A stretch of DNA of 54,068 bases from Granulicella sp. (GTDB lineage Bacteria; Acidobacteriota; Terriglobia; Terriglobales; Acidobacteriaceae). Both the position numbers and the translations under genes were made by a program. Positions 26,361 through 34,385 of this stretch are shown here, one piece after another (the stretch's first letter is position 1; every line of letters begins with the position of its first letter). The stretch covers positions 1 to 54,068 of the forward strand of contig JANYLK010000137.1 of assembly GCA_025357875.1 (NCBI GenBank), given 5' to 3'. The notes under the pieces were generated by a model that was given only the letters and a program-made list of their open reading frames with translations, was not told the origin of the DNA and ran no database searches.

Positions 26361-27911
26361 ATGGCTTCCAGTTCGGCGAACGATAGAGTTTTGAATACGG
26401 TGTTGGAGCAACGTGTCATGAGCGGGGAAGAGGCCGCAGCGCTGATTCAGCCGGGCGACCAGATTGGGATGAGCGGTTTCACCGGCTCAGGGTATCCGAA
26501 AGTAGTGCCGATGGCGCTCGCGCGGCGGGTTGCGGACGCGCATCTGTGCGGTCAGAAATTCAAAGTGAATGTATTCACGGGCGCTTCGACAGGACCGGAG
26601 CTTGATGGTGCGCTGGCCATGTCCGGCGCGATGGATCTGCGGATGCCTTATCAGTCCGACCCAATTACGCGCAAGCTTATTAACGCGGGAGAGATTCAAT
26701 ATATCGATCTGCATTTGAGTCATGCCGCACAGTTGGTGGAGTACGGATTTCTCGGCAAGCTGGACCTGGCGATCATCGAGGTAACGGCAATCCTGGAGGA
26801 TGGTCGGGTGATCCCGAGTACGTCGCTGGGCAACAATCAGACATACATTGAATGCGCCGACAAGATAATTCTTGAGGTGAATTCGACCCAGCCAATGGAG
26901 TTGGAGGGGCTGCATGACATTTATTACGGACTCGGACTTCCTCCGTTCCGCGACCCGATTCCGCTGACCTCGCCGAGCCAAAGGATTGGCGTGCCGCATT
27001 TGACGATCCCGATCGATAAGGTGATCGCGGTGGTTCATACTGATGTGCCGGACCGCGCCAGCCCGTTCAAGGCTCCCGATGAGAATTCGAAGCGCATCGC
27101 AGCTCACATCATGGATTTCCTGAGCTGGGAGGTGAAGAAGGGCCGGATTCCGCCGTCGCTTCTACCGCTGCAGTCGGGTGTGGGTAATATCGCCAATGCG
27201 GTTTTGTATGGGCTGGAGGAAGGACCGTTTCAGGATTTGACCGCGTACACCGAGGTGATCCAGGACGGTTTGATCAACCTGATGCGGTCGGGCAAAATGC
27301 TGAGCGCGTCGGCAACTTCTTTCTCGCTGAGTCCGGAAGGTGTCGCCGATATCATGCCGCATATCGGCGAATACCGCGACCGCATTGTGCTGCGCGCGCA
27401 GGAGATTTCGAACCATCCAGGAATCATTCGTCGGCTTGGCGTGATTGCGATGAATGGCATGATCGAAGCGGACATCTACGGTAACGTTAACTCGACGCAC
27501 ATTATGGGGTCGACCATCATGAATGGCATTGGTGGCTCAGGCGACTTTGCGCGGAATGGGTTCGTGTCTATTTTTATGGCGCCGTCGACTGCACAGCGAG
27601 GAACGATCTCGACAATTGTGCCCATGGTCTCGCATGTGGACCACACCGAGCATGATGTGTCGGTGGTGGTGACGGAGCAGGGGCTGGCCGATCTGCGTGG
27701 GCTTTCGCCGACCCAGAGGGCGAAGCTGATCATCGAGACTTGTTCGCATCCAGATTATCGTCCGGCACTGCGAGATTATGAGAGCCGAGCGAGCAAGCTA
27801 TCGATGGGCAAGCACACGCCGCATATGTTGACGGAGAGCTTGAGTTGGCATAGTCGCTACTTGCGTTGCGGACGCATGCTGTCGCAGGATCGCGACTCGT
27901 CGTGTGAATAA
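26361..27911 (+). CDS. Acetyl-CoA hydrolase/transferase family (succinyl-CoA:acetate CoA-transferase-like)
   Basis: The sequence matches the cat1/AarC branch of class I CoA-transferases: LIQPGDQIGMSGFTGSGYPKVVP, FTGASTGPELDGALA, LPLQSGVGNIANAVLYGLEEG, FQDLTAYTEVIQDGLINLMRSGK, and MNGIGGSGDFARNGFVSIF. The family moves CoA between succinate or propionate and acetate, allowing acetate use or disposal. The glutamate in the TEVIQDG stretch is probably the catalytic one. I prefer the ATG giving MASSSANDRVL, behind GAAGAAAGAAG; an in-frame GTG lies 18 bases upstream. Confidence 0.9.
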   Translation: MASSSANDRVLNTVLEQRVMSGEEAAALIQPGDQIGMSGFTGSGYPKVVPMALARRVADAHLCGQKFKVNVFTGASTGPELDGALAMSGAMDLRMPYQSDPITRKLINAGEIQYIDLHLSHAAQLVEYGFLGKLDLAIIEVTAILEDGRVIPSTSLGNNQTYIECADKIILEVNSTQPMELEGLHDIYYGLGLPPFRDPIPLTSPSQRIGVPHLTIPIDKVIAVVHTDVPDRASPFKAPDENSKRIAAHIMDFLSWEVKKGRIPPSLLPLQSGVGNIANAVLYGLEEGPFQDLTAYTEVIQDGLINLMRSGKMLSASATSFSLSPEGVADIMPHIGEYRDRIVLRAQEISNHPGIIRRLGVIAMNGMIEADIYGNVNSTHIMGSTIMNGIGGSGDFARNGFVSIFMAPSTAQRGTISTIVPMVSHVDHTEHDVSVVVTEQGLADLRGLSPTQRAKLIIETCSHPDYRPALRDYESRASKLSMGKHTPHMLTESLSWHSRYLRCGRMLSQDRDSSCE

Positions 27912-27948
27912 TAGAATCTCACGCGGAGGCTGGGCCAGGATTGCCTGC

Positions 27949-28752
27949 ATGAAGACGATCTGGTTATCGATGGTGATGGCGATGACGCAGCTGGCGCAGC
28001 CGGTGTTTGGACAGGCCGACGCGACTGCATTGGAGACTGCGCTGAAGGCAAAACCTCTGGGCCTGCGGAACTACTCGGCCGATTAGGTGGCGAAGTACAC
28101 GTGGTTCGACGGCAAGGTGATTCCAGGACCTATAGATCTGCATGGGATAAGGGCGTTCTTTACAGATACGGTTCAAAAAAAGGGAAGCAAGATTGTGATC
28201 GAGGGTCAGAGTTCGACGCTGGTGCGAGTTGGACCGAAGCTGGCGCCGATGGGCAAGGTTCCAGCGCGGCTGGAGATCGACCTGCAGGGCGCGGATGCGC
28301 CGGCTGTGTTTCCCAAGCTGCAGGAGGCGCTTTTCTTTCCAAGTCTGTCAGTGGCGCTGCAAAGCCTGCCTAATTATGTAACGGACATGCTGCCGTTTTC
28401 GAGTGACGGCAAGTTCCAGTCGACGTGTCACTGCAGCCATGTATTTCAGGACGGAAAATGGGTGAAGGTGGAGGGGAGCAATGCCTCACTTACTCCTCCG
28501 ACGGTACTGAAGGCAGCGGACAATGCGGGCCTTGACCAGAAGGCGATCGATGCGAAGGTGTCGGGGACGGTGACGTTGATCTTTTCTGTATCTGTGACTG
28601 GCTGGGTAGACGAGGTGTGGGTGGCGAAGCCTTTGGGATCAGGGCTGGATGAGAGCGCTGCGAAGTCGTTGCGGGAGAGTACATGCAATCCGGCGACATT
28701 CGACGGGAAACCGGTTGGCGCGGTGTTGATTCAGACTTTGGGCGTCAATTGA
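27949..28752 (+). pseudogene. TonB-C-terminal-like exported protein interrupted by an amber codon
   Basis: The frame opens with a clear signal peptide (MKTIWLSMVMAMTQLAQPVFGQA), runs to LRNYSAD, meets TAG at 28084-28086, and continues in the same frame as VAKYTWFDGKVIPGPIDLHG for another 220 residues. The last 80 residues (GTVTLIFSVSVTGWVDEVWVAKPLGSGLDESAAKSLRESTCNPATFDGKPV) have the shape of a TonB C-terminal domain. Either the gene was silenced by one substitution, or the second part is translated alone from GTG 28087 without a signal peptide, or there is a sequencing error or read-through. Codon use stays normal after the stop, so any inactivation is recent. Confidence 0.65.
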
Positions 28753-29160
28753 TACTGCGCCGTTTGCAGGGTGGAAAGGCCCCGTGCCGAGAAGGGTGCA
28801 TTTGGCGCGTCCCAAAGACGTCCCGCGGCGGCAAAAGCCCAATTCATTTTTCGGCTTCTACGGCCCCACTGAGGCCATGCCCTTAAGCAAAACGGATTGC
28901 TAAGTATCCTCTAAGGACGGCTGTCCGTGAGGGTCTTACCAACGCGAGCGGATTGGTTAGTCCTAAGAACGGGAGCCAATGGGTGTGTGGCTTAATGCTC
29001 TAAGCAAACCTGCGAGGCGGGTTGCAATTACGCTCTAAATGCCTTAGAATGATAATGGAAAAGTCTTGCGGCTGGCGTTGTGAAGTTGGTGCCAAGCTTC
29101 ATCGGCAATCTGATACGAGTCGATGTAAGTGGATGGAAGTAAGAGATAAAGGACTTATAG
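28753..29160. other. 400-base non-coding gap upstream of a small gene
   Basis: No gene is evident. The right part is lower in GC and probably holds the promoter of the small gene at 29161; AAAGGA stands about ten bases before its ATG. I see no riboswitch-like pattern. Confidence 0.45.
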
Positions 29161-29388
29161 ATGGCAAAGCGTCGTGGAAATCCGAATTGGGGCAAACCTG
29201 AGCCGATCGGGCCTGTAGTCCCAACCGTCACCTCTTTCGAGCAGGTGGTGAAAGAATTCAAACTGACCCCTGACCAGTACATTCGCTCGACCCGTTTGCG
29301 GGAGTGGGCTCGGCGCAACAAGAATTCGAAGTACATTCCTGAGGCTCTGCTTGAAGCTTGGGGATTTGAGATCGAGTCGACCCTGTAA
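29161..29388 (+). CDS. Small basic protein, 75 aa
   Basis: The peptide begins MAKRRGNPNWGKPEP and continues with SFEQVVKEFKLTPDQYIRSTRLREWARRNKNSKYIPEALLEAWG, a compact helical and basic sequence. AAAGGA precedes the ATG, a 400-base upstream gap gives room for regulation, and a strong terminator follows 22 bases after the stop, so it forms its own transcription unit. The strong expression signals and the orderly sequence argue for a real gene, perhaps a nucleic-acid-binding protein; I recognise no family. Confidence 0.78.
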   Translation: MAKRRGNPNWGKPEPIGPVVPTVTSFEQVVKEFKLTPDQYIRSTRLREWARRNKNSKYIPEALLEAWGFEIESTL

Positions 29389-29409
29389 GGTTGATTCAGA
29401 TATCAGACA

Positions 29410-29443
29410 AGCGCCGCCTGGCTCAAGGGCGGCGCTTTTGTTT
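29410..29443 (+). terminator. Intrinsic terminator of the 75-aa gene
   Basis: AGCGCCGCC pairs with GGCGGCGCT over nine bases around a nine-base loop, followed by TTTTGTTT. It is one of the clearest terminators in the window. Confidence 0.9.
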
Positions 29444-29530
29444 GGTGGGCAGATCATGAGGGATGTAGTTCCGGATCAATTCGAATTCGGAACGCGCGAC
29501 TTGGAACATATGATGGGGTCAGGAGATCTT

Positions 29531-29806
29531 ATGAAGCGAACGGGAACGGGGAGGGTGCTGGCGACTCTCTTTCTTGGCGTCATGGTTGGGATTTATATCC
29601 ACTTTAGCGAGCTGAGGACGATTGGGCACGGCCGCGAGTTGTATCTTGCGGCTCAGAATCATCGGTTCGACAGGCTGGTGCAGCACCACTCGGGGGTGTC
29701 GATGGCGGTGGCCGGCATTATTCTGGCTGCGGTTGCGGTCGGCTTGTATGAGTTGATTGCGGCTGGCATCACGAATGTTCTGCCGCCGAGTTCGGCTGAG
29801 GAGTAA
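29531..29806 (+). CDS. Small membrane protein upstream of ribBA, 91 aa
   Basis: AGGAG stands five bases before the ATG giving [16 protein letters not shown], which is why I reject longer in-frame starts further upstream that would run into the preceding terminator. Two transmembrane segments (about residues 8-25 and 55-78) flank a short polar part with HHSG. I recognise no family. Its stop codon overlaps the ribosome-binding region of ribBA two bases before that gene, so the two are cotranscribed. Confidence 0.68.
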   Translation: MKRTGTGRVLATLFLGVMVGIYIHFSELRTIGHGRELYLAAQNHRFDRLVQHHSGVSMAVAGIILAAVAVGLYELIAAGITNVLPPSSAEE

Positions 29807-29808
29807 CC

Positions 29809-31050
29809 ATGTCGCAGGAATCGCAGAAGGTGTTCGCGGACGTGGAGGAGGCGGTTGCGGAGATTCGTGCCGGGCGAATGGTGGTGGTCGTCGACGATGA
29901 GGACCGTGAGAATGAGGGCGACCTGACGCTGGCGGCGGAGTTTGTCACGCCCGAGGCGATCAACTTCATGGCCCGATTTGGGCGCGGGCTGATCTGCTTG
30001 ACGTTGACGGAGGAGCGTGCGGATTATCTGCGGCTGGGACCGATGACGCAGGAGAATACTTCGCGATTCGGCACCGCGTTTACCGAGACGATTGAGGCGC
30101 GCGAGGGTGTTACGACAGGGATTTCGGCGGCAGACCGGGCGCATACGATTCGCGTTGCGATTGACCCGAGGTCGACGGCGAACGACCTGGCGCGGCCGGG
30201 GCATGTGTTTCCGCTCCGTGCGCGCAAGGGTGGAGTGCTGGTGAGGGCTGGGCAGACTGAGGCGTCGGTGGACCTGGCGAGGATGGCGGGACTGGTTTCG
30301 GCTGGCGTGATTTGCGAGATCATGAACGACGATGGGACGATGGCACGGGTGCCGGACCTGGTGGCGTTCTGCGCGCAGCATGGCCTGAAGATGCTGACCG
30401 TAGCTTCGTTGATTCGGTACCGGCTGCAGCATGAGCGATCTATACACCGCGTGGCTGAGACCACGCTGCCGACGCAGGACGGCGATTTTCGCATGATCGC
30501 GTATGAGAGCGAGATTGATGGTGCCGAATCGCACGTGGCGCTGGTATATGGCGACGGGATTGGCGTGCTACCGCATACGCAGGTGGAGGGGGAGCCATTG
30601 CTGGTGCGGGTGCATACGCATTGTCTGGCTGGCGAAGTGTTCGGGTCGACGGTGTGCGACTGCCGGGCGCTGGTGGACAGCTCGATGCGCATGATTGTGG
30701 AGGCGGGACGCGGTGCGCTGGTGTACCTGCACAACGGTTCAAGAGGATTCGGGATTGATCGCACCGGAGCTTCTGCGGCGGGAGTGGCGGCGCCACATCG
30801 GCTGGTGTTGCACCGTGGCATCAATCGTGAGCAGAAGTGCCCGGAGTTGAACGAAGAGCGGAACCAGCAGGCACAGCGTATCCTGCGGCAGATTGGGTTG
30901 GGCGGACAGATTTTATCGGACCTTGGGATTCGGCGAATACGGCTGCTAACGAACACGCCGACCCATGTGCCAGCGTTGCAGGGATTCGGCATTGAGATTG
31001 TGGAGCAGGTGCGGATTCCGGTGGGCGCAACCGCGGTCACTTCACCGTAA
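29809..31050 (+). CDS. ribBA: Bifunctional DHBP synthase / GTP cyclohydrolase II
   Basis: The N-terminal ~200 residues make 3,4-dihydroxy-2-butanone 4-phosphate from ribulose 5-phosphate ([45 protein letters not shown]). The C-terminal ~200 residues open GTP ([20 protein letters not shown] with the three zinc cysteines; [29 protein letters not shown]). Both products feed riboflavin synthesis. GAGGAG at the end of the previous gene serves as its ribosome-binding site. No FMN riboswitch is visible upstream, and other rib genes are not in the window. Length and domains are normal, although the Arg-Gly rich GCHII stretch [15 protein letters not shown] departs from the textbook QEGRGIGL. Confidence 0.93.
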   Translation: MSQESQKVFADVEEAVAEIRAGRMVVVVDDEDRENEGDLTLAAEFVTPEAINFMARFGRGLICLTLTEERADYLRLGPMTQENTSRFGTAFTETIEAREGVTTGISAADRAHTIRVAIDPRSTANDLARPGHVFPLRARKGGVLVRAGQTEASVDLARMAGLVSAGVICEIMNDDGTMARVPDLVAFCAQHGLKMLTVASLIRYRLQHERSIHRVAETTLPTQDGDFRMIAYESEIDGAESHVALVYGDGIGVLPHTQVEGEPLLVRVHTHCLAGEVFGSTVCDCRALVDSSMRMIVEAGRGALVYLHNGSRGFGIDRTGASAAGVAAPHRLVLHRGINREQKCPELNEERNQQAQRILRQIGLGGQILSDLGIRRIRLLTNTPTHVPALQGFGIEIVEQVRIPVGATAVTSP

Positions 31051-31316
31051 AATTGAGGGTGAAGGTGCCTGTTATCGCAGCGCTGCCGATGGTGGAGCTT
31101 GCGGTGACTTGCTACTTGGGTGGCGACGACCGGGGCGCGTGTAAATACGTCCGCAAGCTCGGCGGTCTGACTGAATTTCGTCATGGTTATCTGGCTATGG
31201 GATGCGCGGAGTGCAGCCTCCCTCAATATCCATGGAGCCGAGCGGGTTAAGTTGTCCTCATTTGAGAATGCGGAATGTAGCATAGCTATATCGTGGCGAA
31301 TCGGGAATAAGTGCCG

Positions 31317-32051
31317 TTACTTTGTTGCGGGCTTTGGTGCCAGTATGGGCTGTGCGTTGGCGGATTCATTGTGCATGCGTCCTGCGTCGAGCAGGGAAGC
31401 GAAACCGCGTGCGCGCATCTCGCGCACGAAAGCGGAGAAGTTGGTGAAGTGGAGTGTTTGAAAGCCAAGGGCGTTTGCGGCGACGATGTTCTCTTCGCGG
31501 TCATCGATGAACAGGATGTGTTCGGGTGTCGTGTTCAGGGCTTCGGCGGTTCTGAGGTAGATGGCTGGTTCGGGCTTTGCCATGAACATAGAGTGCGACC
31601 ATGTGCAGTAGTCGAAGCTGGCGAGCCATGGCAGCCGGGCGAGGATGCCGTCGGCGATGGAGTCGCCGATGTTGGAGAGGATGCCCGTGCGGATTCCGGC
31701 GTGCTGCAGACGGCTAGCCCACTCGATCATGGGCAAGTTGAGGTTGGTCCAGACGTCGACGTCGGCGGCGAGCACCGCGGAAAGCCGGTTGGCGTCGAGG
31801 TTGATGCCAGCGTCGGCGGCGACGGCGTGCCAATAGTCCGGTCCGCTGAGTGTGCCGCGGTCGTAATCGTGACGGAACTTCCAATACGCCGTGTGCAGGG
31901 CCTCCTCCTCGAGGCCGGTGATGGAGCGGAGCTTGGCCCACGCTGCAGGGTCTGGGGGATTGGAGAGGACCTGGCCGAAGTCGAACAGGACGGTGTCGAT
32001 GCGCGACGCAGAGCTCGGCGCGACTGAGGATTCTGAGTATGGGAAGGCCAT
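31317..32051 (-). CDS. HAD-superfamily hydrolase (phosphatase-like)
   Basis: The HAD motifs are in order: DTVLFDFGQVLSNP (nucleophile Asp), GILSNIGDS (motif II), the lysine in MAKPEPAIY (motif III) and ILFIDDREENIVAANALGF (motif IV). The helical cap after motif I makes this a subfamily IA enzyme related to YihX or epoxide-hydrolase-type HADs. The substrate is probably a small phosphorylated metabolite. The gene lies between ribBA and queG on the opposite strand. Confidence 0.88.
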   Translation of the reverse strand: MAFPYSESSVAPSSASRIDTVLFDFGQVLSNPPDPAAWAKLRSITGLEEEALHTAYWKFRHDYDRGTLSGPDYWHAVAADAGINLDANRLSAVLAADVDVWTNLNLPMIEWASRLQHAGIRTGILSNIGDSIADGILARLPWLASFDYCTWSHSMFMAKPEPAIYLRTAEALNTTPEHILFIDDREENIVAANALGFQTLHFTNFSAFVREMRARGFASLLDAGRMHNESANAQPILAPKPATK

Positions 32052-32109
32052 CTGATTCGATTGTAGGCGTTAACCTTGGACAAGCGGCGAGTGCGGATTG
32101 TGGAGGCAG

Positions 32110-33270
32110 ATGAGGGCAATGAGTTTAGCGGCGTGGAATCCGGATCTGCGGCGGTGGCTGGAGGAGGCCGCGCGTGAGATTGGCTTCGACTCTGCCGGAG
32201 TCGCAGAGGTTCGCGATGCGGACGATCCTAACGCTGCCGAGGAAGCGGCGCGATTTGCAGCGTGGGTGGAAGCGGGCCGTGCAGGGGAGATGGAGTATCT
32301 GAAACGGCGGGACGATACGGGGACTCTTGTTCGAAGCGGGTTGCGAGTTGCGATTCCGTGGGCTCGATCGGTGGTGGTCTGCGCGATCAATTACAACGCG
32401 GACGCGCCGCGGTCGATCGAGGCGGCGCCGCACGAAGCGGGATGGATTGCGCGGTATGCGTGGAGTGGCCGTACGGACGACAAAGGCACTACCGTTCCTA
32501 CGGATTACCATGACCAATTACTCGGACGACTGCGGAAGATTGAAGCAGTGCTATGTGAGCGGACCGGGTGCAACACTCGGAGCTATGTTGACACCGGGCC
32601 ACTGGTGGAGCGGGCTACGGCCTTGCAGGCTGGGATTGGATGGATTGGCAAGAATACCTGCGTGTTGAATCAGCAGTTGGGATCGTGGCTTCTGCTGGGT
32701 GTGATTGTGACTTCGCTGCCGGTGGAGGAAAGTGCTGCACCGGTTCTATCGGCGGACCGCTGCGGCAGTTGTACGCGCTGTATTGAAGCATGTCCGACTG
32801 GCGCGTTGCTGGGTACGAAGGATCCGGCGGCTGCCCGGGAGATGGATGCGTCGCGTTGCATTGCGTATTTGACGATTGAGAAGAAGGGCGCGATTGATGA
32901 GAGCCTGCGCGGGCAGATGGGTCGGCAGGTGTTTGGCTGCGACATTTGCCAAGATGTTTGTCCGTGGAACCGCAAGGCTCCTATCGGGAATCGCGAGGGG
33001 ATGCGGGCGCGAACTGAGCTTGTTAATCCGTCGCTGGACTGGTTGGCGGAGATGGATGCGCGGGAGTTCAAGCGGCGATTCAGGGGTTCGCCGCTGGAGC
33101 GGACAGGGCGAAAGCGCCTTCTGCGCAACGTGGCGATTGCGATGGGCAATAGTGGCGAGCAGCGTTTTCTTGATCGGCTCGATGCGTGGCTCGTGGGCGA
33201 GGATGCGGTGCTTTCAGAGGCGGCCGGGTGGGCACGAGAGCAGATTTTGGCTAAACATTCAACATCTTGA
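32110..33270 (+). CDS. queG: Epoxyqueuosine reductase
   Basis: QueG reduces epoxyqueuosine to queuosine in the wobble base of tRNA for Asp, Asn, His and Tyr, using cobalamin and two [4Fe-4S] clusters. The clusters are seen in RCGSCTRCIEACPTGALL and CDICQDVCPWNRKAP. The catalytic region GCNTRSYVDTGPLVERATALQAGIGWIGKN is also typical. I chose the ATG behind GGAGG; a second ATG nine bases later is equally possible. The C-terminal HEAT-like end (RLLRNVAIAMGNSG) is present, so the enzyme appears complete. Confidence 0.95.
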   Translation: MRAMSLAAWNPDLRRWLEEAAREIGFDSAGVAEVRDADDPNAAEEAARFAAWVEAGRAGEMEYLKRRDDTGTLVRSGLRVAIPWARSVVVCAINYNADAPRSIEAAPHEAGWIARYAWSGRTDDKGTTVPTDYHDQLLGRLRKIEAVLCERTGCNTRSYVDTGPLVERATALQAGIGWIGKNTCVLNQQLGSWLLLGVIVTSLPVEESAAPVLSADRCGSCTRCIEACPTGALLGTKDPAAAREMDASRCIAYLTIEKKGAIDESLRGQMGRQVFGCDICQDVCPWNRKAPIGNREGMRARTELVNPSLDWLAEMDAREFKRRFRGSPLERTGRKRLLRNVAIAMGNSGEQRFLDRLDAWLVGEDAVLSEAAGWAREQILAKHSTS

Positions 33271-33434
33271 GCGGATTGTGGCGGCTCGCTAAACCTTCGG
33301 ATTGACCTCTGCGTCTGCTAGCCTAGGGTCGAGTCACATACCCGCAATGCAGGCGCTGTTGAGTCCAGGATTGCGCGGTGTGAGCCGACTGGTCTCTACC
33401 TATCCGCGCCAGTCCCGGAGCACTAATCAGCACG

Positions 33435-34385
33435 ATGTCCATTCGACCGTCTACAGAAGGTGCACTTGAACCTACGGAAGCTATTCCGATTTCCGAAGTG
33501 CGCCCGGTTGTGCGCCGCGACGGATTATGGCCTCAGATCGGCGCGCTGGCGAAGTACATGGTGAAAACGGAGGTCCATACTTACGCATTCAGCGTTGCGG
33601 CGAATGTGATTCTGTCGTTGTTTCCGTTTGTCGTATTGATGTTGACAATTTCGCACCGTGTCTTCCACTCGGACAGGATGGAAGGGCTGGTTGGCGATAT
33701 GATGAACACCTTGCTGCCCACGGGCCACGACATCATCATGCGTAATGCGCGGCCCAGCAGGAGCGCCGCGTTCTTTTCCATCGCAATGCTGCTGATCAGT
33801 TCGACGGGAGTGTTTCTACCACTTGAAGTGGCGCTGAACAGTGTGTGGGGGGTGAAGGAGAACCGTTCGTATCTTCACAATCAGCTGGTTTCGATTGGGC
33901 TGGCCTTTGCTGTCGGTGCGCTGGCGATGGCATCGATTGCATTGACCGCGGGACAGGGCAGGTTGCTGGCCTGGATATTTTTCGGCCATGTCGATAATTT
34001 CATCTACAGATTTCTTGAAGGGGGGACAATGCGGATCTGTGCCGTGGTGGCGAGCATCCTTTTGTTTTTCCTTATTTATTGGATACTGCCCTATCGCAAG
34101 ATTCCCGCGCGCGCCGTACTACCGACGGCAATCGTCATCGGAATCCTTTGGGAGGTGGCGAAATACTTATATGTGCTGGCGCTGCCGCGTTTGGACTTTC
34201 GTTCTATTTATGGACCGTTTCAATACACAGTGGGGCTGATGATGTGGGCGTTTCTTTCGGGGCTGCTGCTGCTGGGAGGCGCACACTTCTCTGCGACTCG
34301 ATACGCGCTCGCCACCGCGCGCGAGGACGATCGTGGGCATGCTCCGGATGCAAAGGGGAAGGAGGACGATGGAGGCCGCGCTTGA
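33435..34385 (+). CDS. YihY/BrkB-family inner-membrane protein
   Basis: Six transmembrane helices follow a basic N-terminus, in the arrangement of the YihY/BrkB family: TYAFSVAANVILSLFPFVVLML, STGVFLPLEVALNSVWGVKE, and the closing YGPFQYTVGLMMWAFLSGLLLLGGAHFSA. The family was once annotated as ribonuclease BN, which is wrong; its role is not settled. A TTGACC...TAGGGT promoter-like pair with 16-base spacing is at about 33302-33329. The 3' end overlaps the following phosphatase gene by 17 bases. Confidence 0.9.
   Translation: MSIRPSTEGALEPTEAIPISEVRPVVRRDGLWPQIGALAKYMVKTEVHTYAFSVAANVILSLFPFVVLMLTISHRVFHSDRMEGLVGDMMNTLLPTGHDIIMRNARPSRSAAFFSIAMLLISSTGVFLPLEVALNSVWGVKENRSYLHNQLVSIGLAFAVGALAMASIALTAGQGRLLAWIFFGHVDNFIYRFLEGGTMRICAVVASILLFFLIYWILPYRKIPARAVLPTAIVIGILWEVAKYLYVLALPRLDFRSIYGPFQYTVGLMMWAFLSGLLLLGGAHFSATRYALATAREDDRGHAPDAKGKEDDGGRA

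Noticed and set aside
29351..29530. N-terminal extension of the small membrane protein before ribBA
   Set aside because: It runs through the terminator of the previous gene; a proper AGGAG-ATG is present at 29531.
29389..29808. Search for an FMN riboswitch upstream of ribBA
   Set aside because: The stretch is filled by a terminator and a small gene, and I see no conserved FMN-aptamer pattern.
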